Of a stretch of 64,000 nt of DNA, positions 36,526-48,781 are shown one piece after another; the first letter of the stretch is position 1, and each line of letters begins with the position of its first letter. The DNA is from Ceratopteris richardii (taxonomy: Eukaryota; Streptophyta; Polypodiopsida; Polypodiales; Pteridaceae), in the NCBI GenBank assembly GCA_020310875.1, contig CM035438.1, forward strand, positions 99,370,139 through 99,434,138, in the 5' to 3' direction. The translations under genes and the position numbers were made by a program. The notes under the pieces were generated by a model that did no database searches, was not told the origin of the DNA, and saw only the letters and a list, made by a program, of their open reading frames with translations.

Positions 36526-39014
36526 TGTCGGGAAGATTTGCATCTTCCAATTGATGACCCGAAAAATTAAAATATTTATTGGTGAATTCTAAACCTCTTT
36601 TATATCACTGTTGATCAATTGTGTTAATTGGATTAACTATTTTGAAAGTGTTTTCAGGTATGAAGGATGAAGCAGGACATATGTCCATGTTAGGGTTTAC
36701 CCTAATTACTTATTTAATGAGAATTTCCTATTTTTACATTCAAGAATTATGGGTATTCAGCCTAGGGTTTCTTGAATTCATGTGTTGTTTATAAGATTTG
36801 GTTAATGTTAAGGGTTTTGATGATTTATAATGGGTTAAAGCTAGGGTTCAGAAGGATTTTAATGGTCTAACCCAGGGGGGTTTATGGGTTTCCAATAGGT
36901 TTTCTAGGATTTAATATATTTAAAGGGTTAACATAGATGTTATTCAAAAACATTAATATCTAAATTACATATTTATGTATTAAACATTAAACTATGTCAT
37001 TAAAAAATACTTAATTAAATATGTGTATTTAAATACTAAGGTTCTAATTAATTAAACCCTTAAACTAAGCTTAAATTAATTGATTTATTTAAATAAGAAA
37101 TGTAGGGTAATTAGATTAAAATGATTAAATGGATAAATAACTAGTGGACTATATGAGTGCTAGGGAAAAGAATGGCTTATATAAGTTGTGTAACTAAAGA
37201 GATTTAAGGAGTGGTCTCAATAGAAGATGCACTTAAAGAGAAAAAAGTTGGTTAAGAAAAAGAGTGGAGAGAATTAGTGAAGATGAAAAGAGAGGAGTAG
37301 AAATTAAGTGTAATTAAAGTAGAGAAGTTAAACTGGAAAGTGTGGTGGAAGTAAGGAGATTAAAGTGTGGTTGTAGATTAAAAGTTAAAACTAAAAAGAG
37401 TGGTTTAGAAATGACTTGTGTATGTATTTAAATGAGTGTTGAGCTCAAGTTTCTCATAATGTTTCTTGCAGGTACTTTCCTCCCTACTTTTCCATTTCTC
37501 TTTTGTTTGTGTTTGTGTTCAAGAGAGAGATCATGCGTAGCATTTGTTCATATAGTGACCCATATTCCTATAATGGGGCTCCTTTGTGTAAGGATCAGAT
37601 GAAAGGAACGAGCATGGAATAATATAGTGTCTGCAATCATCCATTTCGTTACTCATTTTTTGGGAAGAAAGAGAGAGCGGAGTAGAATCAGCGATTTGGG
37701 CAGCTATGCGAAACTTTTTTCCTATTTAGTTACTCGTTGAACAGAAAACTTATACCCAAGTGTTCAGTTTGCCATTGTGAATCGTCATGTCTGTCATTCA
37801 ACTTCACTGGGCCTTTTAGCGCTTCATCATCTTCAGACGATTAGACCTTTCTGAGTGCACGCAGAGCAGGACAGCGCTCTGAGGTCGATTAATGAGAGAA
37901 GAAGTACAACCATTCCCCTGCGCTTCCTGGCGGTGTTCGCGCACGCAATAGGAGGTGTTAGAGAGAAGTGGTGAATCTGGCGATGGCTGCTGTCATGTTC
38001 TGAAGTAATTGTAGAGAGAAGTGGTGAATCTGGCGACGGCTGCTATCATGTTCTGAAGTAATTGTAGAGAGAAGTGGTGAATCTGGTGACGGCTGCTGTC
38101 ATGTTCTAAAGTAATTGTAGAGAGAAGTAGAGAGAGATAGTGAAGAGGAGGAGTTGATGGTGCGTGGCAGAATTGCGTTCTTCTACTCCATGTTGGGTCT
38201 CTCTTAGAAGTGGGAAACGTAACCACTACAAGGTCTCACTTCCCAGAGGTCACGTCTCCTCTTCCATCCCTTCAGATTCAAAATTTTGCACAAGATCAAG
38301 GTGGGGATGCACTAGCAAGTATCCTGAAGCGCTCGTCATCATCAACTGATGCATCACAAAAGGATAAAATACTGAGCCCCAAGTTGGAGGAGTTTTAGAT
38401 AAACATTGATGAGTTCAAGGTATTGAAGTGAAGTAAAGAGAAGCAGCAAGATTGAAGATTCATTTAAATCTTATTTTCCAATTAGTCAGCTATCCAATTG
38501 ATTAGACATTTATCCCTTTATTTAGACCTTCCATTTGTATTAGAATTATTGATTTGAACCATTAGCTTATCAATTAATTTATTCAAGTAGTTTTGCAACA
38601 ATATTGTTTCCCATTACTTTCTTTGATGTCTTCTAAATTAGTTCACGAGTCTGAGCACAGTACTATTGAAAATATAGAAAATGTTCCGCCAACTCTAGAC
38701 AGACCAGAAACGTCTAGCTTACCTGATAGTTTAGTAGAAGAAACCATGATGGAACACGTAACAGAAGAGTCACTAGTTTCAATCTCATATCAGGAAGCTG
38801 TTGCTCGGTACGAGGCTGCCCGTCCTTACGGTCTATAGCTATTTAAACTATTTAAAGACCTTAGTTTCAGTCATAGAAATAGGTAATTTAAATTGTTTTG
38901 TCATTAGAACCCTTATTTTCATAAGCCTGAGTTTGCTACAGACACCCCCGCGTGTGCCAAACGATTTAGGCGGATGACTTGATCCACCATCTGAGCATCT
39001 CTCACGACCCGACA
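36526..39014 (+). repeat. TR-GAG right LTR
   Basis: A 2,489-bp copy of the left LTR with only scattered substitutions. The 81-codon ORF recurs at 38,593-38,838 and the 53-bp triplication at 37,959-38,118. Confidence 0.9.
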
Positions 39015-40668
39015 ACGCTAGTCACTAAACATAGTTTCAGACCTTATACGAGGCTCATAGCATGCTGGAAACACAATTACAGAATGTAGATCAAGAAGAA
39101 ATTCAAGGGGTGGAAAGCCATTTACAAACGCAGATGGAATGCAACTCAAAACTCCAACATAATATGCTACTACTAAAATGACACCTTGTAGTGGCTCAAG
39201 AGGAAAATCGACATCTACAACTCCAAAACCAAGAGAACTTAGAGGCAACCATTGAGAGCACACCTGAGGCACCCATCACTCCCTCAAAATTTCAAATTGT
39301 GACCCCGGAAAACATCAAAATTATCCTTGAAGACTATGCTACTCTACTTGAGGCACATGACCAATTGTGAGAAGAATTGGATCAATTGAAGTAGCAACAA
39401 CAGAAGGACACAACAGCTATCCCCCAAGCCACAATCTCAACCTCGTCACTTATTACTGACTTAGAAGCCCTAGAAGACCAACAAAAATAAGTCAGAGAAT
39501 CGCAAGCACAACTACTACATTATGAAAGGCCACCTTCCCCACTTGAGGCTCTTGTAGATGAAGAAACAATATCCATTCCTGTGGAACAAACTTTTGAAGA
39601 AGACTATGAACGACAACCCATTCCTGACAGACTACAAACAGCCGAAGGCCAAGATACATTTGAAGCACCATGGCCCCCGTGGTTAAAACAAGTGGAAGAA
39701 ATTGGGTGTTCTCATGAAGACTGCATTGTAGTGCAAAATCAAGCAATGCGCATCATCAAAGAAACAATGTGATAATCCAGTCATTTCAAAAACTTGGCAC
39801 CTAGATGTCTCATCACATCGTCAGAACTCCAATACCGCCCTACTATGTCATTCTTGCAGATTACAATGTGGAAATATAGAGAGTCATGGATGAAGATTCC
39901 CTCCTTTGCGACCCAATTTCAACCCTTAGGACCTCCCCCCCAGAAGCACATAAAGTGAAGGTCTATTAACCGACATGGCGGAAAAAGCTTTCAAAAACAT
40001 ACCCCTAAGTGCTACATACATGGAACCATGCACCTCTACATCTAATTTAGAATCCATGCTACGATCCAGTTCCACGACCCAGATCATGGAAATCATTCAA
40101 TATTAGAGTGCAAAACAACGCATAGTGCAAGAAATGGCTTAGCTATCCATATATAAAACCACCGCAGTGACCACCATCAATAGCTTACATGATGGCAACA
40201 ATCCGACACTGGATGCTTCGGATCAAGCCCATGCCAGATGTTGCCGCACAAATGATGTTGAAAAATTTTGGATATGATGCAAGTTGTTCTCAAGACCTTA
40301 AGTAATACACAAGCACCCCAAGTGGCTCTACTGGGCTCCACCAACGAGTACCTCCCCGCATGTTATAAATAGACTTTCAAAGACATGTTCAAAACACGAT
40401 TCTGAGAATATCACTCGGAGGTGTTCGCAACTAAGCAAACACACTTGCTCCATCTATTTGCATGCGAACAAACCATGTACTTAGAGTACCACATGACACC
40501 ATAACCAGATATTCTAGGTGCATCAATTGGGATGCATTGCAAGCTGATTTGGCATGAGGGTTATGGTTAGGCAAACACGAGCTTGCCATTAATGTCATCT
40601 AATACTATATCGACCACCCTATAGAACAAAGGTCTATCAGGGGTGACAGCTGCTAGAGAGGTGGGAGG
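39015..40668 (+). pseudogene. Gypsy extra ORF region, coiled-coil part, and 3' tail
   Basis: The plus strand continues the helical ORF interrupted by the TR-GAG insertion, with LETQLQNVDQEEIQGVESHL, then VAQEENRHLQLQNQENLEAT, then an acidic part ending QAMRIIKETM near 39,770. The remaining 900 bp has only weak coding fragments. It closes with the purine tract AGAGAGGTGGGAGG directly before the right LTR. Function unknown; extra 3' ORFs are typical of Tat-type elements. Confidence 0.6.
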
Positions 40669-41006
40669 TGTTGACCTACAAGCAAGGAAGAGATAGGATA
40701 GTGAAGTACATTCCGTCATATAATAGGACCAATGATTTTTTTCATAAGTTATTTTCCATTAAAAATGATTTTCATCACTACACATACATTTATCCCATTT
40801 TTGGTAGAATAGACTCTATTTTTTCAAAGCGAAGGAGTCCTCGAGCTTGAGAAGTAGTAGAAATACTTGCATACCAATTTTCATAACTTTTAGACTTTGT
40901 TTGGCCCCTAAACTAAGCCTTCGAACCTAATTTTCAACTAGGGTAGACATTAGGTATAGATAGGGCCAAAAGCTAGTAGAAAACTATAAAAAGAGCTAGA
41001 GAGCTC
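40669..41006 (+). repeat. Gypsy right LTR (LTR-B), first part
   Basis: It starts TGTTGACCTACAAGC after a polypurine tract and matches LTR-A up to AAGAGCTAGAGAGCTC, where the copia element enters. Confidence 0.85.
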
Positions 41007-44000
41007 TGTTGGTATTGTAAGGTTTAAATACCATATGTTGGAAGTGGTATGCACCCCAATAACAATAAATCATAGGTTTATAGGATCTTGCAACAGATGA
41101 ACCTTAACATACACACCTTAAGACTCAAAAATAGATGAGTGAGAGATAGAGAGAAAATAGATGAGATTTCAAGTGTAATGGTGAGCTATGAGGCTCACCT
41201 ACAATATCTATATATTAATTTCAAATTACAATGTGTGAATATGATACAAACTGACAATATCTATATCTAGGCAGAAATAGGAACTAGATACAAGAGATTG
41301 TGCACCCAAGAGGTATGAAGAGTGTGTGTGTGTGTGTGAGAATATGGAGAATAAGAATAGTTTAGAACTCTTTTACAGCAAACCAAAATTCTGATCAACC
41401 TAAATGAGAAACAAATGACCTTGCAAGTAATAATAGAAATAGAATTCCACTCATAGTAAATCAACAATTGATGTTGATGGTAAGCTGGCAGAATCTCCTC
41501 CATATAATCACCGAGATGCACACCACAAATCCTCCAAGTGTATGTGAACACTCCCTCTTAGAGGGCCTCCAAGATCTCCTCCTTGCTCCTTGAGAGTGAG
41601 AAGAAATCTCCTTGATCACCAAGTATCTTGAACTCTCCTTGAGTGATTGCTTGAGTGATGCTAAACAATGAGCCAAAGCCCTCCTTATATAGTCTTCCAA
41701 CTTGCCCGAGATGAGACCTCCAAAAGCAAAAGCATTATCGCTATCAACTTTGAAAACAACGATCGTAGAAGCCATCACCAATCATCACAAAAAATAGGCA
41801 CCCATGCTTTTCAGAAGAAAAGATTTTAAAAAAATGCTTCATCTAAAATACTAATTGGCGCGTTATCATGCATGCGGATCGAACCCGAATGGGTAGCTTT
41901 AGATTGATTCATCCTATCCACATCACCCACCAACTTTTGTTGAATAAAAGCATGAATCAAAATATATGCTATTACAATGAATATATTACCAAGACTTAGA
42001 ACATGCTACAATATTGGACATTGTTGGACATTGTATCCAAAAATCCCCCCTTCAATGTAAAAATGGTACAATGATTAATTACCTCCAAAACTTATAATTT
42101 GTGCAAATATCTCTTCACTGATTTCCACTGAATCTTGAGCTAACTGTGTATGAACTTGGATAGTTGAGAAAGTGCACTGAATGTCTTGACATGTATTACA
42201 TAGATATATCAAACAACCAACTTGTTGACTATATAAGGTAGTACCAAATGGTTCTGAATCTGCTTCTAACTGTAAAAAAACATTCACATCCATAGGTGTT
42301 TGCATGGTCTTAGAATCTATCATCTCAAACCTTTCCAATAATTTCTCAATGCCCTTTTGTTGTGTAATGTAGATAGACTCATCTTTTTACTTAAACTCAA
42401 TCATGGGACTTGTGATGAACACATCACTTTGTAGTGTATCTTGAACACTAGTTGGTTCATTCTCAACTGAAGTAAGAGCTGAAATATAATGATTCTCAAA
42501 ATTTTTTGCATAATTTATCTCGTCTTCTTGTTGTCTTCTTGTTTGAATTCTAGTTCATCTAGTGTATTCCTGTATAAAATTGTCCTTCCATGTTTGATAT
42601 AACCACTTTGGTGTATTCCTTAAAAGTGGTGGAATCTCTTCTCGCTCTTCTCTATCTCTTTCTTCTAGAACTCTCGAACCTTTTCCAACTTCACAAGTTG
42701 AGACTTCAAGAGGTACTGATGATGGACTAAGTATTCATGTAGCTAATCTCTCTTTGCCTATATCTCAAAGGGTTTGAGTAGGTTCATCACCCCCCTTGTA
42801 TGGCTGAATGTAAGCATCCAAATTCCTTCTAAAAATGCATAGTCCTGTGCCTTTATGAAATCTAGAATTTCTTCCTTCTTCTCATAAATCTAACTTTTTG
42901 CGACATATGCCTTGTGTGAGAGTAGGATATCACCTGCATATGGAACATAGAATCTGTATCCTTTGCTTTCAATTGTATAACCAATAAAGACTGCTTTAAT
43001 GGCTTTTACATCAAGCTTACCACTATCCTTCTTCTCAATGTGAACATAAGCTGGGGAACTAGAAACTTTAAAGTAACTCATATTTGGCTTCTTCCCATAA
43101 TAAGCTTCATAAGGTGTAATGACCTTCAAAGCTTTTGTGGAAGATCTATTGAGAATGTGATTAGTTGTATGTACTGCATCAAACCAAATCTTGGGAGAAA
43201 GCCTTTTGGATGACATCATACTATGCATGATCTCAACAAGTATCCTATTCTTTCTCTCTACAACACCATTCTGTTCTTGTGTGTAAGCAATAGTGAGTTG
43301 ATGAGAGATACCTTTGTGTTCAAGAAAAGACTTGAAGTCTTTAGACATGTACTCTCCTCCTCTATCACTTCTCAAAATTTGGATCTTTGACTGACTTTCA
43401 TTTTTAACCATAACTAAGATTTTCTTGAAAGTAGGACTTCAGTTTAAGACCATAAATCCATGAATATCTTGAGAAATCATCTATGAACCTAACAAAGTAC
43501 CTGAAACCTTGAATAGAATCTGTTCTCATCTGACCATTCACATCTGAATGTATGATCTGCAACTTCCTTGTGGCCATGATAAATCCACGTTTCTTGAAAG
43601 GTAGTTTGTGAAGCTTTCCTTCAAGACATCCTTCACATGACTCTGCATCATTTGGTAAAGCAAAAATAGGAAAACTCTCCACCATACCTTGATCTTTGAT
43701 ACGCTTGAGAGCTATGTAACTTATATGACAAAATCTAGCATGCCATAACTTGATGTTCTCCTTAGGTGTAGTAGACCTAGCAACATTAGCATGCCTTATT
43801 TTGGACAATACAAACATGCCACTTCTTTTTTCACCTTGAAGTAGACAATGCTCCTCATCAGGTGAGAGCATCTGACATGAATCTTTCTTAAAAACTACTT
43901 TATAACCATCTAACAAGAAAGTCAAGATAGAGAGAAAATTATTCTTTATTTCTAGAACATAAGAACATTGGAAATTGTGAAATTTCCACCTGCTTTGGAC

Positions 44001-45223
44001 TTAAGGTTCACTTCTCCAACACCAACAACATCCAAATCATAACCATCTACAACGGACACTCTTCTACTTGAGTTTGAAAGGGAAGAAAATATCTTTTTGC
44101 AACCTGTCATATGCTTAGTAGCTCGAGAATAAAAAATCCAAGAATTATCTAAGATTACATTTAATGCTGCCTGATCAAAAGATATCTCTTCAATAGTAGC
44201 ACATGCATATGAATTTACCTTTTGAAGATTTAGGTTTTGGATCATCTTCAACACTATTACCTGATGCTTTCTTCTTCTCATTGAAAATCCTTGCTCTGCA
44301 TTCTACTATGTAATGACTTGGTTTCCTACAATAATGGCATATTCCTTTCTTTGAATCAGATGTAGTTGAAGAATCTTCTTTGGGTGTAGAGGAAGCATTA
44401 GGAAAAGGACTAGAAGACTTACTTTCCTTCTTGGATTGCTGAATCTTCCTCTCCTTCTTCTTCTTTCCCTTCGATGATGATAACATGGCTTCATCATTCT
44501 CTTCCATACCCTTTTGTTGATCTTCATCTTAAAGTACTAGGAACTGTAGCTCTTCAAATGAAATTTCTCTATCTCTTGTAGAGAGAGATAAAGAAGTAAC
44601 AAAAGCACGATATGTAGATGGAAGTGAGTTTAGAAGTGTGTTTACCATCTATTGATCTAAAATGTTTACTCCTACATTAAGTTACTAATCTCGTAAATCT
44701 TTAAGCTGGAAAATATGTGTTTGAACTGACTCACCAACTTTCATCCTTGTGTTCGCTAGTTGTCTCCTTAGATGAGCTTTCCTAGTAGGGTTTCTACTTT
44801 GATAGAGATTCTCTAACTCCAACCAAGCGTGACGAGATGTTTTGCAAGACCTGATTTGGGGTATAATATGCCTTGTGACTCCCATAGCCATATATGAAAG
44901 TGCTAGTCCAAAAGCAAAATCATTATTGCTATCAACTTTGAAAAACAACGACCATAAAAGCCATACCCAATCATCACGAAAAATCTGCACCCGTGCTTTT
45001 CAAAAGAAAAGATTTTTAAATAACGCTTCATATAAAATACTAATTGGCATGTTGTCGTGCACGGGGATGAAACCCGAATGGATAGCTTTAGAGTGCTTCA
45101 TACTATCTTGATCGCCCATACACTTTTTTAGATTTAGAGCATGAATCAAAATATATACATGTTGTTACAACGGCTTTACTACCATGACCTAGAACATGCT
45201 ATAATTGGACATTGTATCCAACA
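41007..45223 (-). mobile_element. Ty1/copia fossil nested in gypsy LTR-B
   Basis: The ends are TGTTGG and CCAACA, flanked by AGCTC (41002-41006) and AACTC (45224-45228), a 5-bp target duplication with one mismatch. On the minus strand, gag lies at 44,190-44,990 (with the zinc knuckle CHYCRKPSHYIVEC). Protease is at about 43,950-44,280 and integrase at 42,890-43,925 (CEGCLEGK, FVRFIDDFSRYSWIY, ILRSDRGGEYMS and EQNGVVERKNR). RT fragments at 42,075-42,340 show MQTPMDVN and YLCNTCQDI. A polypurine tract (GAAGGGGGG) at about 42,046-42,056 precedes the 3' LTR (41,007 to about 42,044). The right end repeats only part of it (about 44,905-45,223). Broken at several points; the LTR parts differ by roughly 15%, so it is fairly old. 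Confidence 0.85.
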
Positions 45224-45228
45224 AACTC

Positions 45229-45389
45229 ATTTTAAAGGTTAGCTTGTTAGAGTTTTGAGCTATTCTAAGAGACGATTTCAGCAATCTAAAGAACTCCATT
45301 GTTCCTCTCTTTGTTCTTGCCTTGTGTGCACATGTGTGTGTATGTGTGTGCATGCTTGTGTGCTTCACACTCACACACTTGTGCCATCA
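45229..45389 (+). repeat. Gypsy right LTR (LTR-B), second part
   Basis: It resumes the LTR-A match at ATTTTAAAGGTTAGCTTGTT and runs through the GT-rich tract to CACTTGTGCCATCA. Together with 40669-41006 it restores the 0.5-kb length of LTR-A. Confidence 0.85.
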
Positions 45390-46119
45390 CTTGCTCATAG
45401 TCATCATACTAGTCCTCATGTCTCCGCAGATAACCATTATGAGGTGGGTCTCCCCACGTTGGTACTTTTCATTGTGCTAGAGTGACACCATGTCATGCTC
45501 TTGGCAGACTCACTCTAATCCAAGTGTGAGTTGTTCCGTTTCAAGGTTGAATCACCTTTAAGTCTCACACACATTTCCATTTTCTAGGTACATTGTATAC
45601 TTCATTTTGCTTCCACATGTATACTCTCTACAAAAATTACTTCATGAAATCATTCAAAGAACTCTATGGAGTTCTCAATTTTTTTGCTATATAGGCACAT
45701 AATGTGCAATAAGTACATGTTTCATGTATTCAGCCCTATTTCATTCGAGTGTCTATCTTCATCGCTTGACTCCGATTGTCCAATAAAGAACTTGAAGTTA
45801 TCCTTTTGCCTCAGTGTTTACTTTTTGTTTCTAGGGGGATTAAAAATTCTGCCTTAAGCTTGGACAACAAGAATTGAAGCTCATGTATGTGAATATTAAG
45901 TTTATTAATGAGAAGATACTACTTGTTCTTCGTATGATGCAAACATAATACATATAAAGATAGAGAGTCCAAAGAAATTTCCAATCTAGGTTAGGGATAA
46001 CTTGCATTTAGCATATCTGGGGTTGAGGACTCTAGTTCTTTAGATTAGACATACTTCAAGAATTCAATCACTTGCCATAAAATCTCATGTTTACTTTCAC
46101 ATCTTCATCCCATTTCTAT
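45390..46119. other. No gene recognised
   Basis: This is the right flank of the gypsy element. Only short frames occur. The sequence does not continue the copia LTR seen left of LTR-A. Confidence 0.5.
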
Positions 46120-48106
46120 TGTGTTCATAGGTTCTTTGAGACCCTTAGATATTCATCGTCATTATAAATAATTACTTCTTCATTTGTACCCTTGATGTTC
46201 CTAAGCATTGTCCTTGCTTCAACAAGATAATTATTTGTAGGAAAATGCACAAATTGAAATAAGTCTCTTACCACATATGGTAAGCTTTTACTTCTAGTTG
46301 TAGCATATATTAGTGCTCCAAAGATTGTACATGCTAGAAAGTTTACAAAACATAAATTTCATTCTATACACAACTCTTCTATATGTAAATTTTGCATAAG
46401 GAGTTGAAAAACCTAAAAAAGAAGTGGGGTCTAGCACATAGTGCAACACTCCTTCGTCTTAGATTTTTTCATCCTCGACAAGGTTGTTGCATAGTCTGAA
46501 TGGGTTGTCTTGAAAAGCTACAAATTCCAAACACGCTGAGTGGGTTGTCTTGAAACGCCAATACCTTCTCAAAGAACGATGTTGCAAATGATTCCACAAA
46601 TGTTTGCATGTAATAGTATGGAAAGAGAATACTTCTTGAATAATAGGCACAGTGACTCTATTTGCTAGGTGCCATGGGAAGGCCAATAGCATGCACCCTA
46701 GCCCTATATGAAATATATTTCCCCAAGAACAATGAGTTGTAAATTCTTGAAATTTGTGAGGCACACATGTAGCATATTCAAGATGTTCCTGAGCATTCTA
46801 GTAATAAGATCTGGTACTATTGGTAGTTTATCAATGTAGCCAATGATAGCGATACATGCGGTTCTCCCAATCCAAATGTTATGGACATTTCCACTGATCC
46901 TTTAGTGTGTTAGTCTAAAACTTCAACATGAAAGTGTAAGGGTCTTTAATTTTCTCTCGGTTTTTTGGGTTGTGTTATTTTGGAAATTATTATTGCTATT
47001 GTGCCTTTATTTCTTTGTACTTTAGCCTTGATATGTGCCAATGAGCTGAAACTCAGGGCTATCATTTTTCCTGAGACAGCTAGTAGGATCCCATCATCCT
47101 GAGTGAGGCTCACATAGATGGTCCGAGTGATTTCCATTGTCCCTCATATGAAATCATGTTTCTCATACGAATGTTCAACTTTCATCAACTATTCATAAAA
47201 GATTGGGACCATGTCTAGGGCATGTTCTAGCTTCCTAGAGGTATGAGTGAAAATAAACACTAAAGTTTTGTCTCACCTTGTATATTGAGTAAAATAATTC
47301 ATTCTAAAATATGTATGAAAAGTCCTAATTTTCCAAGTCCAAATCTAGGTAGTGGAGCTCTTCAAAGGTAGTGAAATCTACATTTTCCTTCTCCATCTAC
47401 TTCTGATTTATAGGTTTGGAAACTTTAGAGATGCCCTACTCGTATCTGGGATTATGTTTGCATATACTATATTATCAGGTAGATCTATAATTTTCTTGCT
47501 ACTTTTCAACCCTCTTCTCTCATCAACCTCCACTATGGATACAAATTCTAAGCACCTATGTATATCTACATGGATTATTGGTAGCTTTAGATATTGATGG
47601 ACTTTTAGGTTAGTCCAATTGTTCACCGCTGAGAGATCTACATGAATGGCTTCAAAGTTTGAGGCTAAATAGATCATTATAATATGATCCTCTTGAGATC
47701 CATGGAACAATAAGTATATCCACTTAGAATGTGAAAAGTAAATAGGCTTACTTGGATCCATCAACAAGTATGTTCGAGTCATTGTCACACAACCAGGGGA
47801 TAACCATGGGGCTTCTTTGATGACCAATGATTCTTTCTCGTGAGGTCTTACTAATGTCCCTTCCATATCCATTCGAGAAAGTTCATGATAAGTTTCACCT
47901 ACAATGTATTTATTAGAAGGGTAGGAAAATTTGCAAATAAATAAAAATGATAAGTTATAATGGAGAGAATAATGTGTTTGAGAACACCACGTGCAAGGAT
48001 TGAAAACCATGTCCATGCATGGCCCAAAAGGAGCCCTAGAATCATGCATACTATGGGAATGTGGATGCTCTAAGATGGTACAAAAGACAAGGCTGACAAT
48101 AAGCAT
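46120..48106 (-). pseudogene. Decayed gene of unknown function, copy 1
   Basis: The minus strand carries a chain of protein-like fragments. The largest is a 232-codon open frame at 47,408-48,106. From about 47,903 it reads GETYHELSRMDMEGTLVRPH, then EAPWLSPGCVTMTRTYLLMD, SKWIYLLFHGSQEDHI, VDLSAVNNWTNLKVHQYL and DERRGLKSSKKIIDLPDNIV. It is preceded by a splice-acceptor-like ACATTGTAG at about 47,904. More fragments follow at 46,946-47,137 (VSLTQDDGILLAVSGKM), 46,790-46,900 (IDKLPIVPDLITRML), 46,459-46,764, and 46,120-46,300 (YVVRDLFQFVHFPTNNYLVE). The same order recurs in copy 2 with mostly conservative changes, so a real protein of perhaps 600-800 residues once stood here. I recognise no domain. 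It could be a host gene or a gene carried by a transposon. Confidence 0.5.
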
Positions 48107-48483
48107 ACGTTATTGCACATCAAAGTTATGACAAGAAGTTTAAATAGAATACTTACAAAAGAGTTGGATGGGCATCAAAAGATTTAGCATGGGTGTGTCT
48201 AATGAACATAGGTCATTTTTAGTTATAGGTATCCACGTTTCGAAAACCTTTCACCCATGTGTGGTTGAAGTGAGTTTGAAGTTGATCTAACAAGTTTCTT
48301 CATAAGTGGGGCTCTTTTGTTTGATACTTGCTTAGGCTTCCAAACCCACTGGACGCTTTATTATGGTAAGCTTCACAGAATCATCAACTTTGTAGTCTTT
48401 GATCTGTGTTATTTTGTGGACCTTGAATTCTTTTGTGTAACTTCCTTCTTTGATAATTTTAATGATTTAATCATGATTAAGAT

Positions 48484-48781
48484 TGTTACTATTAGTGTCC
48501 ATGTGAAAGGCCAAATGGCCACAAGACACTTCTTTGTATATTTTCTTTAATAAAACATATAGTGGTATGGTCAGTCATAGACTGTAAGCTAAACTGCATT
48601 TGCAAGACCTAAGAAGTTTGTCTTCATGCTCCATGTGTACTATGTTTTTGTGCATATTTTGTAGCCTCTGTGCAGAGTACTATGTGAGGCCTTACGAGCT
48701 TAGTGTTATACTCTGAAGATATTTTCATGGAGCTCTCGAGAAGGAGAGCAAACAGTGGTGCATCACCATCGAATTACTTCA
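48484..48781 (+). repeat. Copia 5' LTR
   Basis: It starts TGTTACTATTAG. Its end is placed just before CGGGTATCAGAG. It matches 54124-54420. Confidence 0.8.

Larger units (their letters stand above)
30861..39014 (+). mobile_element. Non-autonomous gag-only LTR retrotransposon (TR-GAG type)
   Basis: LTRs of 2,485 and 2,489 bp (30861-33345 and 36526-39014) begin TGTCGGGAAG and end CACGACCCGACA. They enclose a 3.18-kb interior whose only clear gene is a gag-like ORF (33717-34658). TTGGTGAACCCGACGTGAAC right after the left LTR is a plausible primer-binding site, and a G-rich tract (GGTTTGGTGGCGGTGGA) precedes the right LTR. There is no protease, RT, RNase H or integrase, as in the TR-GAG class of plant elements that use partner enzymes. 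The flanking gypsy sequence joins up at AAGAGGATAATGC / ACGCTAGTCAC, with a 4-bp duplication ATGC/ACGC. The LTRs are nearly identical (about 98% by eye), so this is one of the youngest insertions here and looks structurally whole. Confidence 0.85.
19776..45389 (+). mobile_element. Large Tat-like Ty3/gypsy fossil containing two nested elements
   Basis: Two LTR copies of about 500 bp (19776-20277; 40669-41006 plus 45229-45389) frame a plus-strand gag, protease, RT, RNase H and integrase in gypsy order, followed by an extra ORF region. Without the nested insertions the element is about 13 kb. The VFAWSYKDLKGVDP block ahead of the RT and the gag sequence point to the Tat branch, which is known for long elements with extra ORFs. 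It is broken at many places. The five bases outside the two LTRs (CCATG left, CTTGC right) do not match, so that both LTRs come from a single insertion is likely but unproven. No primer-binding site was recognised. Confidence 0.7.
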
